NCBI GenBank assembly: GCA_022426245.1
Contig: JAKMDW010000131.1
Coordinates: 1 to 59,955 of the forward strand
DNA length: 59,955 bases
Source of the DNA: Alphaproteobacteria bacterium
GTDB lineage: Bacteria > Pseudomonadota > Alphaproteobacteria > RS24
Direction: 5' to 3'
Position numbers and translations under genes: made by a program. A model generated the notes under the pieces. It made no database searches. It was not told the DNA's origin and saw only the letters and a program-made list of their open reading frames with translations. How positions within the stretch are numbered: the first letter of the stretch is position 1; each line of letters opens with the position of its first letter. This document shows positions 35,998 to 45,724 of this stretch, piece after piece.

Positions 35998-37952
35998 TTA
36001 CGCTGACACTGCCCGACGGCGCGACCCGCCAATTTGACGGACCGATAGACGGTCTCGCCTTTGCCACCAGCATTTCAAACTCGCTGGCCAAGAAAGCTCT
36101 GGCATGGAAGGTCAATGGCGAGCTGGTTGATTTGGCCATCTCGGTTGAGTGTGACGCCGAGGTCGCGGTGATTACCGCCGCCGATGATGACGGTGTTGAG
36201 CTGATGCGCCATGACTGCGCGCATGTTCTGGCCGAAGCGGTGCAGGAGCTTTTTCCCGGCACGCAAGTGACCATTGGGCCGGTGATTGAAAACGGCTTTT
36301 ATTATGATTTTGCTCGCGAAGAACCTTTCAGTCTTGACGACCTTGAGGCAATTGAAAAAAAGATGAAGGAAATCGTCGATCGCAATGAAGATATTGTGCG
36401 CGAGGAATGGAACCGCGACGAAGCGGTGGCGCATTTTACAGAGATTGGCGAAGCCTATAAGGCGGAGATTATCGCCTCTATTCCGGCCGAGCAGACAATT
36501 ACGATTTATCGCCAAGGGGAGTGGAAAGACTTGTGCCGCGGCCCGCATTTGCCATCAACCGGCAAGCTGGGTAAGGCGTTTAAGCTGACCAAACTGGCCG
36601 GTGCTTATTGGCGTGGCGACAGCAATAATGAGATGTTGCAGCGCATTTACGGCACATGCTGGGGCAATGAAAAAGACCTGAAAGCCTATTTGCATATGGT
36701 GGAGGAAGCCGAAAAACGCGACCACCGTAAAATCGGCCGCGAAATGGATTTATTTCATTTGCAAGAAGAAGCACAAGGGAGCGTGTTCTGGCATGCCAAG
36801 GGCTACACGATTTGGCAGCAGCTTGAGCAATATATTCGCCGCCGCCTTGGCGCGCATCACTATGAAGAGGTGAAGACGCCGCAGCTTTTGGATAAACGCT
36901 TTTGGGAGCAGTCGGGTCATTGGGACAAGTTTCGTGAGAATATGTTTGTTGTGCCCGATGCGGTGCCGTCCTCCGAAGACGGCGATGCAGCGATTTCCGG
37001 TGACGCCGATTTGATGGCCCTGAAGCCGATGAACTGCCCGGCCCATGTGCAGATTTTCAAACAGGGTATCAAATCTTATCGCGACCTGCCCATTCGTATG
37101 GCCGAATTTGGCTGCTGCCATCGCAATGAGGCGCATGGCGCGCTGCACGGGCTGATGCGGGTGCGGCAAATGACGCAAGACGACGCGCATATTTTCTGCC
37201 GTGAAGACCAGATTATTTCTGAGGCTGTCGATTTTTGCGGATTGGTGACGCAAGTCTATACGGATTTGGGTTTTGAAGATGTATCGGTGAAATTGGCGTT
37301 GCGCCCTGAAATGCGCGCCGGTGAGGATGATGTGTGGGACCGCGCCGAAGGCGGCTTGCGCGAGGCGCTGACGGCGGTCGGCCTTGAATGGGAAGAACTG
37401 CCGGGTGAGGGCGCGTTTTACGGGCCGAAGATTGAATATCATTTACGCGATGCAATTGGCCGAACCTGGCAATGCGGCACGCTGCAACTCGATTTTGTGC
37501 TGCCTGAGCGGCTGGACGCTTCTTATATTGGTGAAGACGGCAATAAGCACCGTCCGGTGATGTTGCACCGCGCCGTGCTCGGCACGTTGGAACGCTTTAT
37601 CGGTATTATGTTGGAAAGCTATGCGGGTAAAATGCCGCTCTGGTTGGCGCCTGAACAAATTGTCGTTTGCCCGATTACCTCGGAAGCCGATGATTATGCG
37701 CTTAAAGTGGTCGCGGCTTTGCAGGCGCAGGGTCTGCGTGCGCGGGCTGATGTGCGCAATGAAAAAATTAATTATAAAGTGCGCGAGCACTCGGTTTCCA
37801 AAGTGCCGGTCATTTTGGCTGTTGGCATGCGCGAGGCGGAAGAAGGCACAGTGTCGATGCGCCGCCTCGGCTCGAAAGAGCAAAGCGTGATGGCGCTCGA
37901 CGCGGCAACGGCATCATTGGCCGCAGAGGCGACGCCGCCCGATTTGCGCTAA
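35994..37952 (+). CDS. thrS: Threonyl-tRNA synthetase
   Basis: A 652-aa class II synthetase with a TGS domain (1-60), an editing domain with the [11 protein letters not shown] motif near residue 73, a catalytic core (for example [10 protein letters not shown] near 345 with the zinc cysteine) and an anticodon-binding C-terminal domain. It charges tRNA-Thr and edits mischarged Ser. Its start overlaps the yidD stop. Its stop overlaps the convergent membrane-barrel gene by four bases. Confidence 0.98.
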   Translation: MITLTLPDGATRQFDGPIDGLAFATSISNSLAKKALAWKVNGELVDLAISVECDAEVAVITAADDDGVELMRHDCAHVLAEAVQELFPGTQVTIGPVIENGFYYDFAREEPFSLDDLEAIEKKMKEIVDRNEDIVREEWNRDEAVAHFTEIGEAYKAEIIASIPAEQTITIYRQGEWKDLCRGPHLPSTGKLGKAFKLTKLAGAYWRGDSNNEMLQRIYGTCWGNEKDLKAYLHMVEEAEKRDHRKIGREMDLFHLQEEAQGSVFWHAKGYTIWQQLEQYIRRRLGAHHYEEVKTPQLLDKRFWEQSGHWDKFRENMFVVPDAVPSSEDGDAAISGDADLMALKPMNCPAHVQIFKQGIKSYRDLPIRMAEFGCCHRNEAHGALHGLMRVRQMTQDDAHIFCREDQIISEAVDFCGLVTQVYTDLGFEDVSVKLALRPEMRAGEDDVWDRAEGGLREALTAVGLEWEELPGEGAFYGPKIEYHLRDAIGRTWQCGTLQLDFVLPERLDASYIGEDGNKHRPVMLHRAVLGTLERFIGIMLESYAGKMPLWLAPEQIVVCPITSEADDYALKVVAALQAQGLRARADVRNEKINYKVREHSVSKVPVILAVGMREAEEGTVSMRRLGSKEQSVMALDAATASLAAEATPPDLR

Positions 37953-38728
37953 AAAGCCAACTCAAACTCCAGTGTCAGCGACTCGTTTTTCTGCATTGCC
38001 AGCCCACCCAATGGGGCGCGCCGTGTGCCGGATTTCAATCGCATCTGCCAGTTGCGCGGGCCCAAACCCGAAGGCTTCCATTGCAAGTAATAGTTATGCG
38101 ATAGCGCCTGATATGTGCCTGCATAATCAATAAAGCGATGTGTCTCGGTGCCGATATCGACATCGGCAAAGCCAAGCGTGAACCGATATAACCAGTTGCG
38201 CCAATCGCGGCCTTTGCCGCGCACGCGGTCAAACTCCACTTCTTGCGTTGCCCTAAAACCACCGACAGAAATCCGGTCGGCTTGCGCCAGCGCTGACCAA
38301 TATTGGTTTTCATCATCAAGCCAACCCAGCGTCATGCTGGCGCGTTTCTCGCGGCGGAGGTTTTTCACCGGTATCGCGCTTTTTACCAGCTTATAGAAAT
38401 AGGGCGGGAGCAGGCCGGTGGCGATGGCGGGCACATCAAGCGTGATGCCCAAGCGGGTCTCATGGGCGCGGGTGTTGTCCTGCGGTAAAAAACTTTCCTG
38501 CACGCCGCGTTTGGCAATGATGCCGACAGTCTCGCTTAGCCCATATTCGAGAAGCAGCGATTGATAAACTTCCCGATGGCGAAAATTCACCACATTTGCG
38601 GTCTCTTGCTTTTGTTCGATTTGGTTGAGAGTGAGTTTGCCGTGGTCTTTTTGTGGCACCCACGCGCCTGCCTCCGCCGATTGAAAGGCGGTAAAAAAGA
38701 TCAAAAGAAAGCCGGTTAAGACGCGCAT
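37949..38728 (-). CDS. Putative outer-membrane beta-barrel protein
   Basis: A 259-aa protein from ATG 38728, with a signal peptide ending near residue 20 ([20 protein letters not shown]). The rest alternates in a way typical of beta strands and ends in ...LTLEFELAF, a C-terminal Phe as in outer-membrane barrels. The track start is a TTG (38755). The family is not recognised; transport or anchoring roles are guesses. Its stop codon overlaps the convergent thrS stop. Confidence 0.75.
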   Translation of the reverse strand: MRVLTGFLLIFFTAFQSAEAGAWVPQKDHGKLTLNQIEQKQETANVVNFRHREVYQSLLLEYGLSETVGIIAKRGVQESFLPQDNTRAHETRLGITLDVPAIATGLLPPYFYKLVKSAIPVKNLRREKRASMTLGWLDDENQYWSALAQADRISVGGFRATQEVEFDRVRGKGRDWRNWLYRFTLGFADVDIGTETHRFIDYAGTYQALSHNYYLQWKPSGLGPRNWQMRLKSGTRRAPLGGLAMQKNESLTLEFELAF

Positions 38729-38819
38729 AATGTTTCGCCGTTTATTGTTTTTCAACGCTGATTGACTTTAATGAAACGCAGCTATATGGCAGAGAACGAC
38801 TTAAGGAGAATAACACGGT

Positions 38820-39362
38820 ATGGTCGAGACCATAGAATTTTTACAAAAACGCCGCTCGGTTATGGCCCGCAATATGACGGCGCCGGGCCCCGATGCCGCT
38901 CAGTTGCGCGCGCTTCTGGGTATTGCTGCGCGCGTGCCGGATCATGGCAAATTGGCGCCGTGGCGGTTTGTGGTTCTTGAAGGCGATGACCGCGCCAAGC
39001 TGGGTGCGATTGCGGCCGAGGCGCTAGATGATGACAGCGTCGCTGACCATTATGAGCGCGCACCATGTGTGGTGGCGGTGCTGGCCTGTCCGGTCGCGCA
39101 CCCTAAAATTCCGCGTAGCGAAATGATTTTATCGGCCGGCGCGGTGTGCATGACCTTGCTGATAGCGGCGCAAGCTGAGGGCTTTGCGGCACAATGGTTA
39201 ACCGGCGCGGCTGCCTATGAAGACGCCGTGCTGAAAGCAATGGGCGGCGCAGATGGCGATGAGATTGCCGGCTTTATTTACCTCGGCACGGCCCAAGAAG
39301 CGCCGAGTGAGCGCGCGCGGCCCGAGCTAGATGAGATTATTCATTTCGGCCTGAAAGATTAG
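38820..39362 (+). CDS. Nitroreductase family protein (YdjA-like)
   Basis: A 180-aa FMN-binding nitroreductase-fold protein: LQKRRSV near residue 8, ARVPDHGKLAPWRFVVL near 36, GAVCMTLLIAAQAEGFAAQWLTG near 106. It resembles the short YdjA branch, which reduces nitro or quinone compounds with NAD(P)H. The natural substrate is unknown. AAGGAG precedes the start. The MATE transporter gene follows five bases later, suggesting co-expression. Confidence 0.92.
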   Translation: MVETIEFLQKRRSVMARNMTAPGPDAAQLRALLGIAARVPDHGKLAPWRFVVLEGDDRAKLGAIAAEALDDDSVADHYERAPCVVAVLACPVAHPKIPRSEMILSAGAVCMTLLIAAQAEGFAAQWLTGAAAYEDAVLKAMGGADGDEIAGFIYLGTAQEAPSERARPELDEIIHFGLKD

Positions 39363-39367
39363 CCGTC

Positions 39368-40708
39368 ATGAATAGCCTGACCCAAGACATTAAGACATTG
39401 CTCAACCTCGCCTGGCCGGTGGTGATTTCGCGCGTCGGTATTTTGACGCTTGGCATTACCGACACGGTGATGGTCGGGCGCTATGCATCAGAGCATTTGG
39501 CTTATTTGGGCATTGGCATGGTGCCAAGTAATATTTTTATTTTGATCATGATTGGCCTGCTGATGGGCACATCAGTTTTGGTGTCCAATCGTTATGGCGC
39601 AGGGCAATATGACAAAACCGGCGAGGTGTTGTGGCAGGCTTTGCCGTGGGGTTTTGCCATCGGCTTGGGCGGCTTTGTATTCTGCTATTTTGGCGAATTT
39701 TGGTTGCTGCTGACCGGTCAGGATGCCGCGCTGGCTGCCAAAGGTGGGCATATTTCCATCATTGCCGGATTGAGCTTGCCGCTGGCGGCGGTGCATATGA
39801 CGACGGGCTTTTTCCTTGAGGGTATTCGCAATCCGCGGCCCGGCATGGTGATTATGATTGCCGCCAATATCATCAATATTTTCGCCAATTATGTTTTGGT
39901 TTATGGCGTTTACGGCTTCCCTGAACTGGGCGCTGAAGGCTCGATTTGGGCGACATTTATTGTCCGGTGCGCGCAGGTTGTCGCCATTCTGTCTTATGTC
40001 TGGTTCTTTATCGACCATGAAAAATTTGGACTGCGGAAGCCGAAGCTCACATGGAAAGGCGGCACGGAATTGCGCCGCATCGGCTATGCGTCGGGCATTT
40101 CTATGGGGCTGGAAAACGGAGCGTTCAACGCGCTGGTTTTGTTCGCCGGTTTCCTCGGCACGGCGGCAGTGGCGGCGCATGTGATTATGATTAACGTTTT
40201 TGCCGTCTTCTTCATGATGGGTCTGGGCTTTGGCGTGGCGACAGCCGTCAGTGTCGGCAATGCAAATGGTGCAGGCGACATGCGCCAAGTCACGCGTTGG
40301 GCTTGGCTTGGCCTATCCATTCAAAGCGTCATTATGGTGGTCGGTGGCATCATCATGTTTGTGACGGCGCGGCAGCTGGGTGCATTTTTCAGCACCGATC
40401 CGGCCGTCTATAATTTGGCGGCGGCGATGATTGCCTGGGTCGCAATTGCGCTGGTGTTTGACACCGGCCAGTCGCTTTTGGCGATGGCCTTGCGGGCGCG
40501 GGGCGACACATGGGCACCGACGCTTATTCATTTCATCGCCTATGGCGTGGTAATGATACCGCTCGCCTATATTATGATTTTCCCGCTTGGGCGCGGCGCC
40601 ATGGGGCTGGCCGATGGCGTTATCCTCGGCACTCTAGTGCCGTTTGTGCTGGTGATGTGGCGCTATCGCCATCTCGACCGGCAAACCGCTTTGGCGCAAC
40701 CGGCCTAA
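39368..40708 (+). CDS. MATE family efflux transporter
   Basis: A 446-aa polytopic inner-membrane protein with about 12 transmembrane segments in two MATE bundles. Characteristic are the opening LLNLAWPVVISRVGILTLGITDTVMVGRYAS and LVFDTGQSLLAMALRARGDTWAP in the C-terminal half. It should export cationic or organic substrates using H+ or Na+. Specificity is unknown. It lies directly after a nitroreductase. Confidence 0.94.
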   Translation: MNSLTQDIKTLLNLAWPVVISRVGILTLGITDTVMVGRYASEHLAYLGIGMVPSNIFILIMIGLLMGTSVLVSNRYGAGQYDKTGEVLWQALPWGFAIGLGGFVFCYFGEFWLLLTGQDAALAAKGGHISIIAGLSLPLAAVHMTTGFFLEGIRNPRPGMVIMIAANIINIFANYVLVYGVYGFPELGAEGSIWATFIVRCAQVVAILSYVWFFIDHEKFGLRKPKLTWKGGTELRRIGYASGISMGLENGAFNALVLFAGFLGTAAVAAHVIMINVFAVFFMMGLGFGVATAVSVGNANGAGDMRQVTRWAWLGLSIQSVIMVVGGIIMFVTARQLGAFFSTDPAVYNLAAAMIAWVAIALVFDTGQSLLAMALRARGDTWAPTLIHFIAYGVVMIPLAYIMIFPLGRGAMGLADGVILGTLVPFVLVMWRYRHLDRQTALAQPA

Positions 40709-40720
40709 TTAACCTGCAAA

Positions 40721-41929
40721 TCAGCCCTCATGCTGGCCGATAATACCGGCCGCGAGATATTTCGCGCGGGTTTCTTCATCAAGACCATATTGCTCAAGCA
40801 CGTCCATTGTGTGCTGGCCAATTTCCGGCAGCGGCCCTTTCGGGTCGGTGCTTTCATCGCCAAAGCGAATGGGCGAAGCAATGTTTTTATAGCTCGTGCC
40901 GTCGGTTTTCGGCATGTCGACATAAACACCGGCTTCGTGCATTTGCGGGTCTTCAAAGGCTTGCTCAAAAGTCTGCACGGGCGACCAAATGAGGCCGGCA
41001 GCATCGAGAATGGGTTTCCATTCATCAATGGTTTTTTGCGCAAAGGCTTCGTCCATCATCGCAATCAATGCGACACCATTGCGGCGGCGGTCGCGCAGAC
41101 TGCCGAAGCGGTCATCCTCCAGTAAATCCTCGCGGCCAATAGCGCGGGCGACATCCGGCCAATCCGGCTCACCCGGACGGCCATTGATAAACAACCAATA
41201 TTCATCTTTGGTCATGTAATAATTATTAATCGCTACAATCGCTTCGTCGCGTGGGCGTGAGCGCGCAATACGGCCATAACGCAGCCATGTGCCGTAATCA
41301 CAGCCGACCGCATAAGCGGCGGAGCGCACCAGCGAGCTTTCGACCAGCGTGCCCTTGCCGGTATCGCGCGCTTTCAACAAGGCAGCAAGAATGCCGCTGG
41401 CCGTAGCAATGCCGGTAATGTGGTCACCTGCGGCTGTGCGCAAAGGGGCCGGGGCCGCGCCTTTGGGTGTCATAATCCAGCCGAAGCCTGATTTGGCGTT
41501 AAACGCTGCCGTGTCAAACCCCGGCTTATCGGCTTCTTCGCCCTGAAGGCCGAAACCGGTAACGCTGGCATAAACCAGCTTCGGGTTGATTTTCGACAGC
41601 GCGTCAAAGTCGAGGCCTTGTTCTTTCAGTTGGCCGGGGCGCACATTGGTCAAGAACACATCGGCATCCGCCACCAGCTTGCGGACAATGGCGCGGCCTT
41701 CATCAGTGCCGGTATTGACTGCAATGGCGCGCTTGCCACGATTGTCGAGTGCGGAAACCGGATTGTCGGGATAATCATCAGTCATCGCGCTGGCATAGAA
41801 TTTGCGCATCGGGCAACCGCCCAGCGGCTCAATTTTAATCACGTCTGCACCCCAATCAGCCATAATGCCGCCGGCAGAGGGGGCGGCGATATAGGTTGCC
41901 ATTTCAATTATTTTGACGCCTTCTAGCAT
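40721..41929 (-). CDS. CaiB/BaiF family CoA-transferase
   Basis: A 402-aa class III CoA-transferase: EMATYIAAPSAGGIMADWGADVIKIEP at the N-terminus, VFLTNVRPGQLKEQGLDF near residue 95, with the catalytic-Asp region further on (TAAGDHITGIATASGILAALL). It moves CoA between organic acids; the acid pair cannot be identified. GGGAG precedes the start. It is convergent with the MATE gene and divergent from the TraR/DksA gene. Confidence 0.93.
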   Translation of the reverse strand: MLEGVKIIEMATYIAAPSAGGIMADWGADVIKIEPLGGCPMRKFYASAMTDDYPDNPVSALDNRGKRAIAVNTGTDEGRAIVRKLVADADVFLTNVRPGQLKEQGLDFDALSKINPKLVYASVTGFGLQGEEADKPGFDTAAFNAKSGFGWIMTPKGAAPAPLRTAAGDHITGIATASGILAALLKARDTGKGTLVESSLVRSAAYAVGCDYGTWLRYGRIARSRPRDEAIVAINNYYMTKDEYWLFINGRPGEPDWPDVARAIGREDLLEDDRFGSLRDRRRNGVALIAMMDEAFAQKTIDEWKPILDAAGLIWSPVQTFEQAFEDPQMHEAGVYVDMPKTDGTSYKNIASPIRFGDESTDPKGPLPEIGQHTMDVLEQYGLDEETRAKYLAAGIIGQHEG

Positions 41930-41981
41930 GGTCAGAACTCCCTTTTGCGTTTAACTTAATGCCAGCCAATAAGAAAAGGCA

Positions 41982-42320
41982 ATGATTGAAAGCGTGACTG
42001 AAGAAAAGACAAGAAAAATACTGCTGGCGAAAAAGCAGGAGGTGTCGGATTTGCTGAATAACAGCGCCGATGATTCCGCGCCGGTTGAGCTAGACCAAAC
42101 CCAACAGGGGCGTTTGTCGCGCATGGATGCGTTGCAGCAACAAGCCATGGCAGCAGAAACGCAAAGACGCCGCCAACGCGAAGTATATTTATTGGACGCA
42201 GCGTTGAAGCGACTGGACGAAGGCGAATATGGCTATTGCGTCAATTGCGGCGAGGCGATTGAGCCACAACGTCTCGCGCTCGACCCTGCGACACCCTTTT
42301 GTATTTCACATGCGGTATAA
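41982..42320 (+). CDS. TraR/DksA family zinc-finger protein
   Basis: A 112-aa protein of the DksA/TraR superfamily: an N-terminal coiled coil with abundant Gln and Arg, then YGYCVNCGEAIEPQRL ending FCISHAV. The ligand pattern is C-x2-C-x17-C-x2-H, so zinc binding is plausible with a His in the fourth position. It may bind the RNA polymerase secondary channel like DksA. It is distinct from the cysteine-poor dksA at 2238. Confidence 0.88.
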   Translation: MIESVTEEKTRKILLAKKQEVSDLLNNSADDSAPVELDQTQQGRLSRMDALQQQAMAAETQRRRQREVYLLDAALKRLDEGEYGYCVNCGEAIEPQRLALDPATPFCISHAV

Positions 42321-42404
42321 GGGTTAGGCTGTGAAACAGCCCCAGCCCGCTTCTGCTGAACAAATTCCGTTGCCGCCGACGCGTTGGGGCTTTATCAGAG
42401 GCGA

Positions 42405-43616
42405 ATGAACTATTTCTCTTTCATTGGTGCGCATTACCGCTTTTTGTTGTTCGGATTTTTGATGATGGGGCTGTCGAATTTCGGCCAGACTTTTTTCATT
42501 GCGCTTTACAGCAATGAGATACGCACCATGTTCGACCTGTCCAATGCCGGTTTTGGCGGTCTTTATTCTGCCGCCACTTTGGCGAGCGCGCTGGCGATTA
42601 TTGTCAATGGCCGCTTTATCGATGACTGGCCGCTTCGGCGTTATGCGCTGTTTGTGCTCGGCGGTTTGGCGCTTGGCTGTGTGGCGATGGGGCTGGCGGC
42701 GCATGTAACCGTCTTGTTTCTCGCGCTGTTTATGTTGCGCCATTTCGGGCAGGGTTTGAGCGGTCACACGGCCATGACCTCGACCGGGCGTGCTTTTGAT
42801 AAGAACCGTGGGCAAGCCGTATCATTGGTGCAGCTAGGCTATGCCGGATTTGAGAGCTTTTTTCCCATTATGGCGGTGACGGCGATTGCCCTTATCGGTT
42901 GGCAGCAAAGTTGGTTTCTCTATGCCGCGCTTTTGCTCATGGTTGCCATTCCGTTGCAGATGATGCTGGTCGGTTATGAGCCGCGCCGCGATGGCATGAG
43001 CGATGATGACACGCCTGAGAAAGGCGCTGACCGCGCGGCAATGCTGCGCGATAAGCGTTTTTATATGGTGCTGCCGCTTTATCTGGCGCCACCGTTTTTC
43101 CTGACCGGTCTGTTTTTTCATCAGGTGCAACTGGCCGCCGCACGCGGCTGGGCGATTGAGACATTGGCGGCGGCGTTTACGCTTTACGCCTTCATCAAAG
43201 TGGCGTCATCGCTGGCCACTGGCCCTTTGGTTGACCGCTTTACCGCATTGCGCCTGCTGCCACTCAGTGCCGTGCCATTGGTGGCGGCCTTCTGGCTGCT
43301 GGTGGTGCCGGATAATCTGTTCGGCGCGGCGACTCCATTTATTTATATGGGGCTTATTGGCCTCAATCTCGGTCTCATTGGGCCGATTAGTGGCGGCTTA
43401 TGGCCGGAGCTTTTTGGCACGGCGCATCTTGGCGCTATCCGCTCCTTGACCGCTCCGATTGGCATTTCGGCAACGGCCGCTGCGCCGGTTTTGTTCGGCT
43501 TGGCGATTGATATGGGTATCAGTTTCAGTGCGGTTGCCTTGAGCGGAATTGCATTTCTGATTGGGTCAGCATTGCTTGCGTTTTCAGTGACAGCCGATAA
43601 ACTCCCCTCCAAATAG
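42405..43616 (+). CDS. MFS transporter
   Basis: A 403-aa major facilitator from ATG 42405, which follows AGAGG; the track start at 42384 is a TTG. About 12 transmembrane helices are evident. The loop between helices 2 and 3 reads NGRFIDDWPLRRYA, the position of the usual MFS signature. The substrate is unknown. It lies 20 nt before the NUDIX gene. Confidence 0.9.
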   Translation: MNYFSFIGAHYRFLLFGFLMMGLSNFGQTFFIALYSNEIRTMFDLSNAGFGGLYSAATLASALAIIVNGRFIDDWPLRRYALFVLGGLALGCVAMGLAAHVTVLFLALFMLRHFGQGLSGHTAMTSTGRAFDKNRGQAVSLVQLGYAGFESFFPIMAVTAIALIGWQQSWFLYAALLLMVAIPLQMMLVGYEPRRDGMSDDDTPEKGADRAAMLRDKRFYMVLPLYLAPPFFLTGLFFHQVQLAAARGWAIETLAAAFTLYAFIKVASSLATGPLVDRFTALRLLPLSAVPLVAAFWLLVVPDNLFGAATPFIYMGLIGLNLGLIGPISGGLWPELFGTAHLGAIRSLTAPIGISATAAAPVLFGLAIDMGISFSAVALSGIAFLIGSALLAFSVTADKLPSK

Positions 43617-43635
43617 GGCCAATGGGGAGAGCACA

Positions 43636-44415
43636 ATGAGCGAAAATGATTTGATTCCGGCCGCCACGGTTATGATGCTGCGCGATACGGATAATGGCCC
43701 TGAAGTATTCATGGTGGTGCGTCATCACGAGATTGACTTCGCCTCAGGGGCGCTGGTGTTTCCCGGCGGCAAAGCGGATAAGGCGGATTTTGACTCTGCC
43801 CTGCGCGCCCATTGCGGCAAAGCCGATGATTTTGATGATAAAGAGTTGGCGTTGCGTATTGCCTCAATTCGCGAGAGCTTTGAGGAATGCGGTATTTTGC
43901 TGGCTCGCGAAAAAGGGCAGAGCGATTTTATTTCCGCCGCGCGCCTTCAACAACTTGATGGCTGGCGCGACCGCTTCAATAATCGCGATGCCACCATGCT
44001 GGCTTTTGCCGAGGCGGAAAATCTGGAATTTGCTGTCGATGCGTTAGGCTTTTACGCGCATTGGATTACACCGGAAATGATGCCCAAGCGTTTCGACACA
44101 TATTTTTATATGGCGCGCGCACCGCAGGACCATATCGGTTTGCATGATGGCAGCGAAAGCGTTGACAGTGTTTGGATTACCGCCAAACAGGCGATTGCCG
44201 AAGCCGATGCGAAAAAGCGCACGGTCATTTTCCCGACCCGCATGAATATTGAAAAGCTAGCCAATAACAGCAGTGTTGATGAAGCGCTGGCGGCATGCGG
44301 CGATGTGGTGACGGTGACGCCGTTTATCGAAAAAGAGGGCGAGAAATCGTTTTTGCGTATTCAGCCCGATGCCGGTTATGGCGACCCGAAAGAGGATGTC
44401 ACCCGAGGTCTTTAA
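43636..44415 (+). CDS. NUDIX hydrolase (NUDT19/NUDT7-like)
   Basis: A 259-aa NUDIX protein. The Nudix box is split: FPGGKADKAD opens it and RESFEECGIL closes it, with an insertion of roughly 25 residues between. This interrupted box is a feature of the NUDT19-type branch, whose members act on CoA derivatives or related diphosphates. The substrate here is not known. GGGGAG precedes the ATG. It is convergent with NAD kinase. Confidence 0.9.
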   Translation: MSENDLIPAATVMMLRDTDNGPEVFMVVRHHEIDFASGALVFPGGKADKADFDSALRAHCGKADDFDDKELALRIASIRESFEECGILLAREKGQSDFISAARLQQLDGWRDRFNNRDATMLAFAEAENLEFAVDALGFYAHWITPEMMPKRFDTYFYMARAPQDHIGLHDGSESVDSVWITAKQAIAEADAKKRTVIFPTRMNIEKLANNSSVDEALAACGDVVTVTPFIEKEGEKSFLRIQPDAGYGDPKEDVTRGL

Positions 44416-44430
44416 GGCGGTTTGTTGCCC

Positions 44431-45231
44431 CTATGGCAAAAATTGTTCGGCCAAAATCCGCTCGTCTAGGCTGTGGTCCTTGTCGAACAGCATCAGCAAA
44501 TTATGCGCTTTTGACTGGCGCACACTGACCTCAATGACATTGCGAAACTCGCTATGGTCGGCCACCGCGCTTATTGGCCGCTTCTCGGCCTCCAATGCGG
44601 TGAAGGTGACAGTGGCGTTTTCCGGCAGAAGCGCACCGCGCCACCGCCGTGGCCGAAACGCCGAAATGGGCGTGAGTGCCAATAATTGCGCATCAATCGG
44701 CAGGATTGGGCCATGCGCCGACAGATTATAGGCAGTGCTTCCGGCCGGTGTCGCGAGCAAGGCACCATCGCAAATCAATTCTTCCATGCGGGTTTTACCG
44801 TCAATGGCAATTTGCAGCTTGGCAGCTTGGGCAGTCATGCGCAGCAATGAGACCTCATTAATCGCCAAGGCTGTATGGGTATTGCCATCCGCATCCTTAG
44901 CGGTCATCTCCAAAGGATGCAGCAAAGTCATTTTGGCGTCGGCAACGCGCTCAGCCAAACCGTCCTCGGAAAACTTGTTCATCAAAAACCCGACAGAGCC
45001 GTGATGCATGCCGAATATCGGTTTCCCCTCATCCATAAAGCCGTGCAGGCTGGCGAGCATCAGCCCATCACCGCCAAGCGCAATAATAACATCGGCATCA
45101 TTAACGCTGACGCCGTCATAGCGCGCATGCAGCCCGGCCCGCGCCGTCTCGGCGGCAGCGTCAGGGCTGGCGACAAAGGCCAGTTTTTTGCGTTTAGCGT
45201 CGCTCACATTGCGTCCAATCGCGTCTTGCAT
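44431..45231 (-). CDS. nadK: NAD kinase
   Basis: A 266-aa ATP-NAD kinase from the ATG at 45231, the length usual in Alphaproteobacteria. The track start (45348) runs into the divergent VOC gene; ATG 45267 is another option, and no clear ribosome-binding site decides. Motifs are ALGGDGLML near residue 51, NEVSLLR and [19 protein letters not shown]. It phosphorylates NAD to NADP. It is convergent with the NUDIX gene. Confidence 0.93.
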   Translation of the reverse strand: MQDAIGRNVSDAKRKKLAFVASPDAAAETARAGLHARYDGVSVNDADVIIALGGDGLMLASLHGFMDEGKPIFGMHHGSVGFLMNKFSEDGLAERVADAKMTLLHPLEMTAKDADGNTHTALAINEVSLLRMTAQAAKLQIAIDGKTRMEELICDGALLATPAGSTAYNLSAHGPILPIDAQLLALTPISAFRPRRWRGALLPENATVTFTALEAEKRPISAVADHSEFRNVIEVSVRQSKAHNLLMLFDKDHSLDERILAEQFLP

Positions 45232-45291
45232 CAGCGGCCTAAAATGGCCACAGTCGTTATGTAGCATGATAATAAAAGAAAGGAAGCTGCC

Positions 45292-45714
45292 ATGCCAAAT
45301 ACAACACAATTTCAGGGCGCGAGGCTCATTCCTAATTTGGTCTATCACGATGCCGATGAAGCGATTATTTGGCTCGATCGCGCATTCGGATTTACGGTGC
45401 TATTGCGGGTTGAGGGCGAGGGCGACAAAATTGCGCATGCGCAATTGGTGCGCGACGAAATGATGATTATGCTGTCCAGCACGCGCGATGATGATTTCGG
45501 CAAAAATTTTGACACCCCGCAGGTCAGGGGTATCAACACGCAAGGCGCATATATTGTGGTAGAAGACGTTTCCGCGGCCTATGAACGCGCACTGGCCGCA
45601 GGGGCGCAAACAGTGATGCCGCTTCAAACACAAGATTATGGCGGCGAGGGCTTTACGGTGCGCGATCCGGAAGGGCATATTTGGAGCTTCGGGGATTACG
45701 ATCCGTGGGTTTAA
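45292..45714 (+). CDS. VOC (glyoxalase/bleomycin-resistance) family protein
   Basis: A 140-aa vicinal-oxygen-chelate fold protein of the PhnB/glyoxalase-like type: [23 protein letters not shown] at the start and [20 protein letters not shown] at the end. A metal-dependent dioxygenase, lyase or binding role is possible; nothing fixes the substrate. AGGAAG precedes the ATG. Eleven bases separate it from glpK. Confidence 0.9.
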   Translation: MPNTTQFQGARLIPNLVYHDADEAIIWLDRAFGFTVLLRVEGEGDKIAHAQLVRDEMMIMLSSTRDDDFGKNFDTPQVRGINTQGAYIVVEDVSAAYERALAAGAQTVMPLQTQDYGGEGFTVRDPEGHIWSFGDYDPWV

Positions 45715-45724
45715 GGTAAGCGTT

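Noticed and set aside
36750-37442. 230-aa minus-strand ORF
   Set aside because: Antisense shadow of thrS.
39572-40288. 238-aa minus-strand ORF
   Set aside because: Shadow of the MATE transporter; composition is His/Gln/Arg-rich as expected for antisense of membrane helices.
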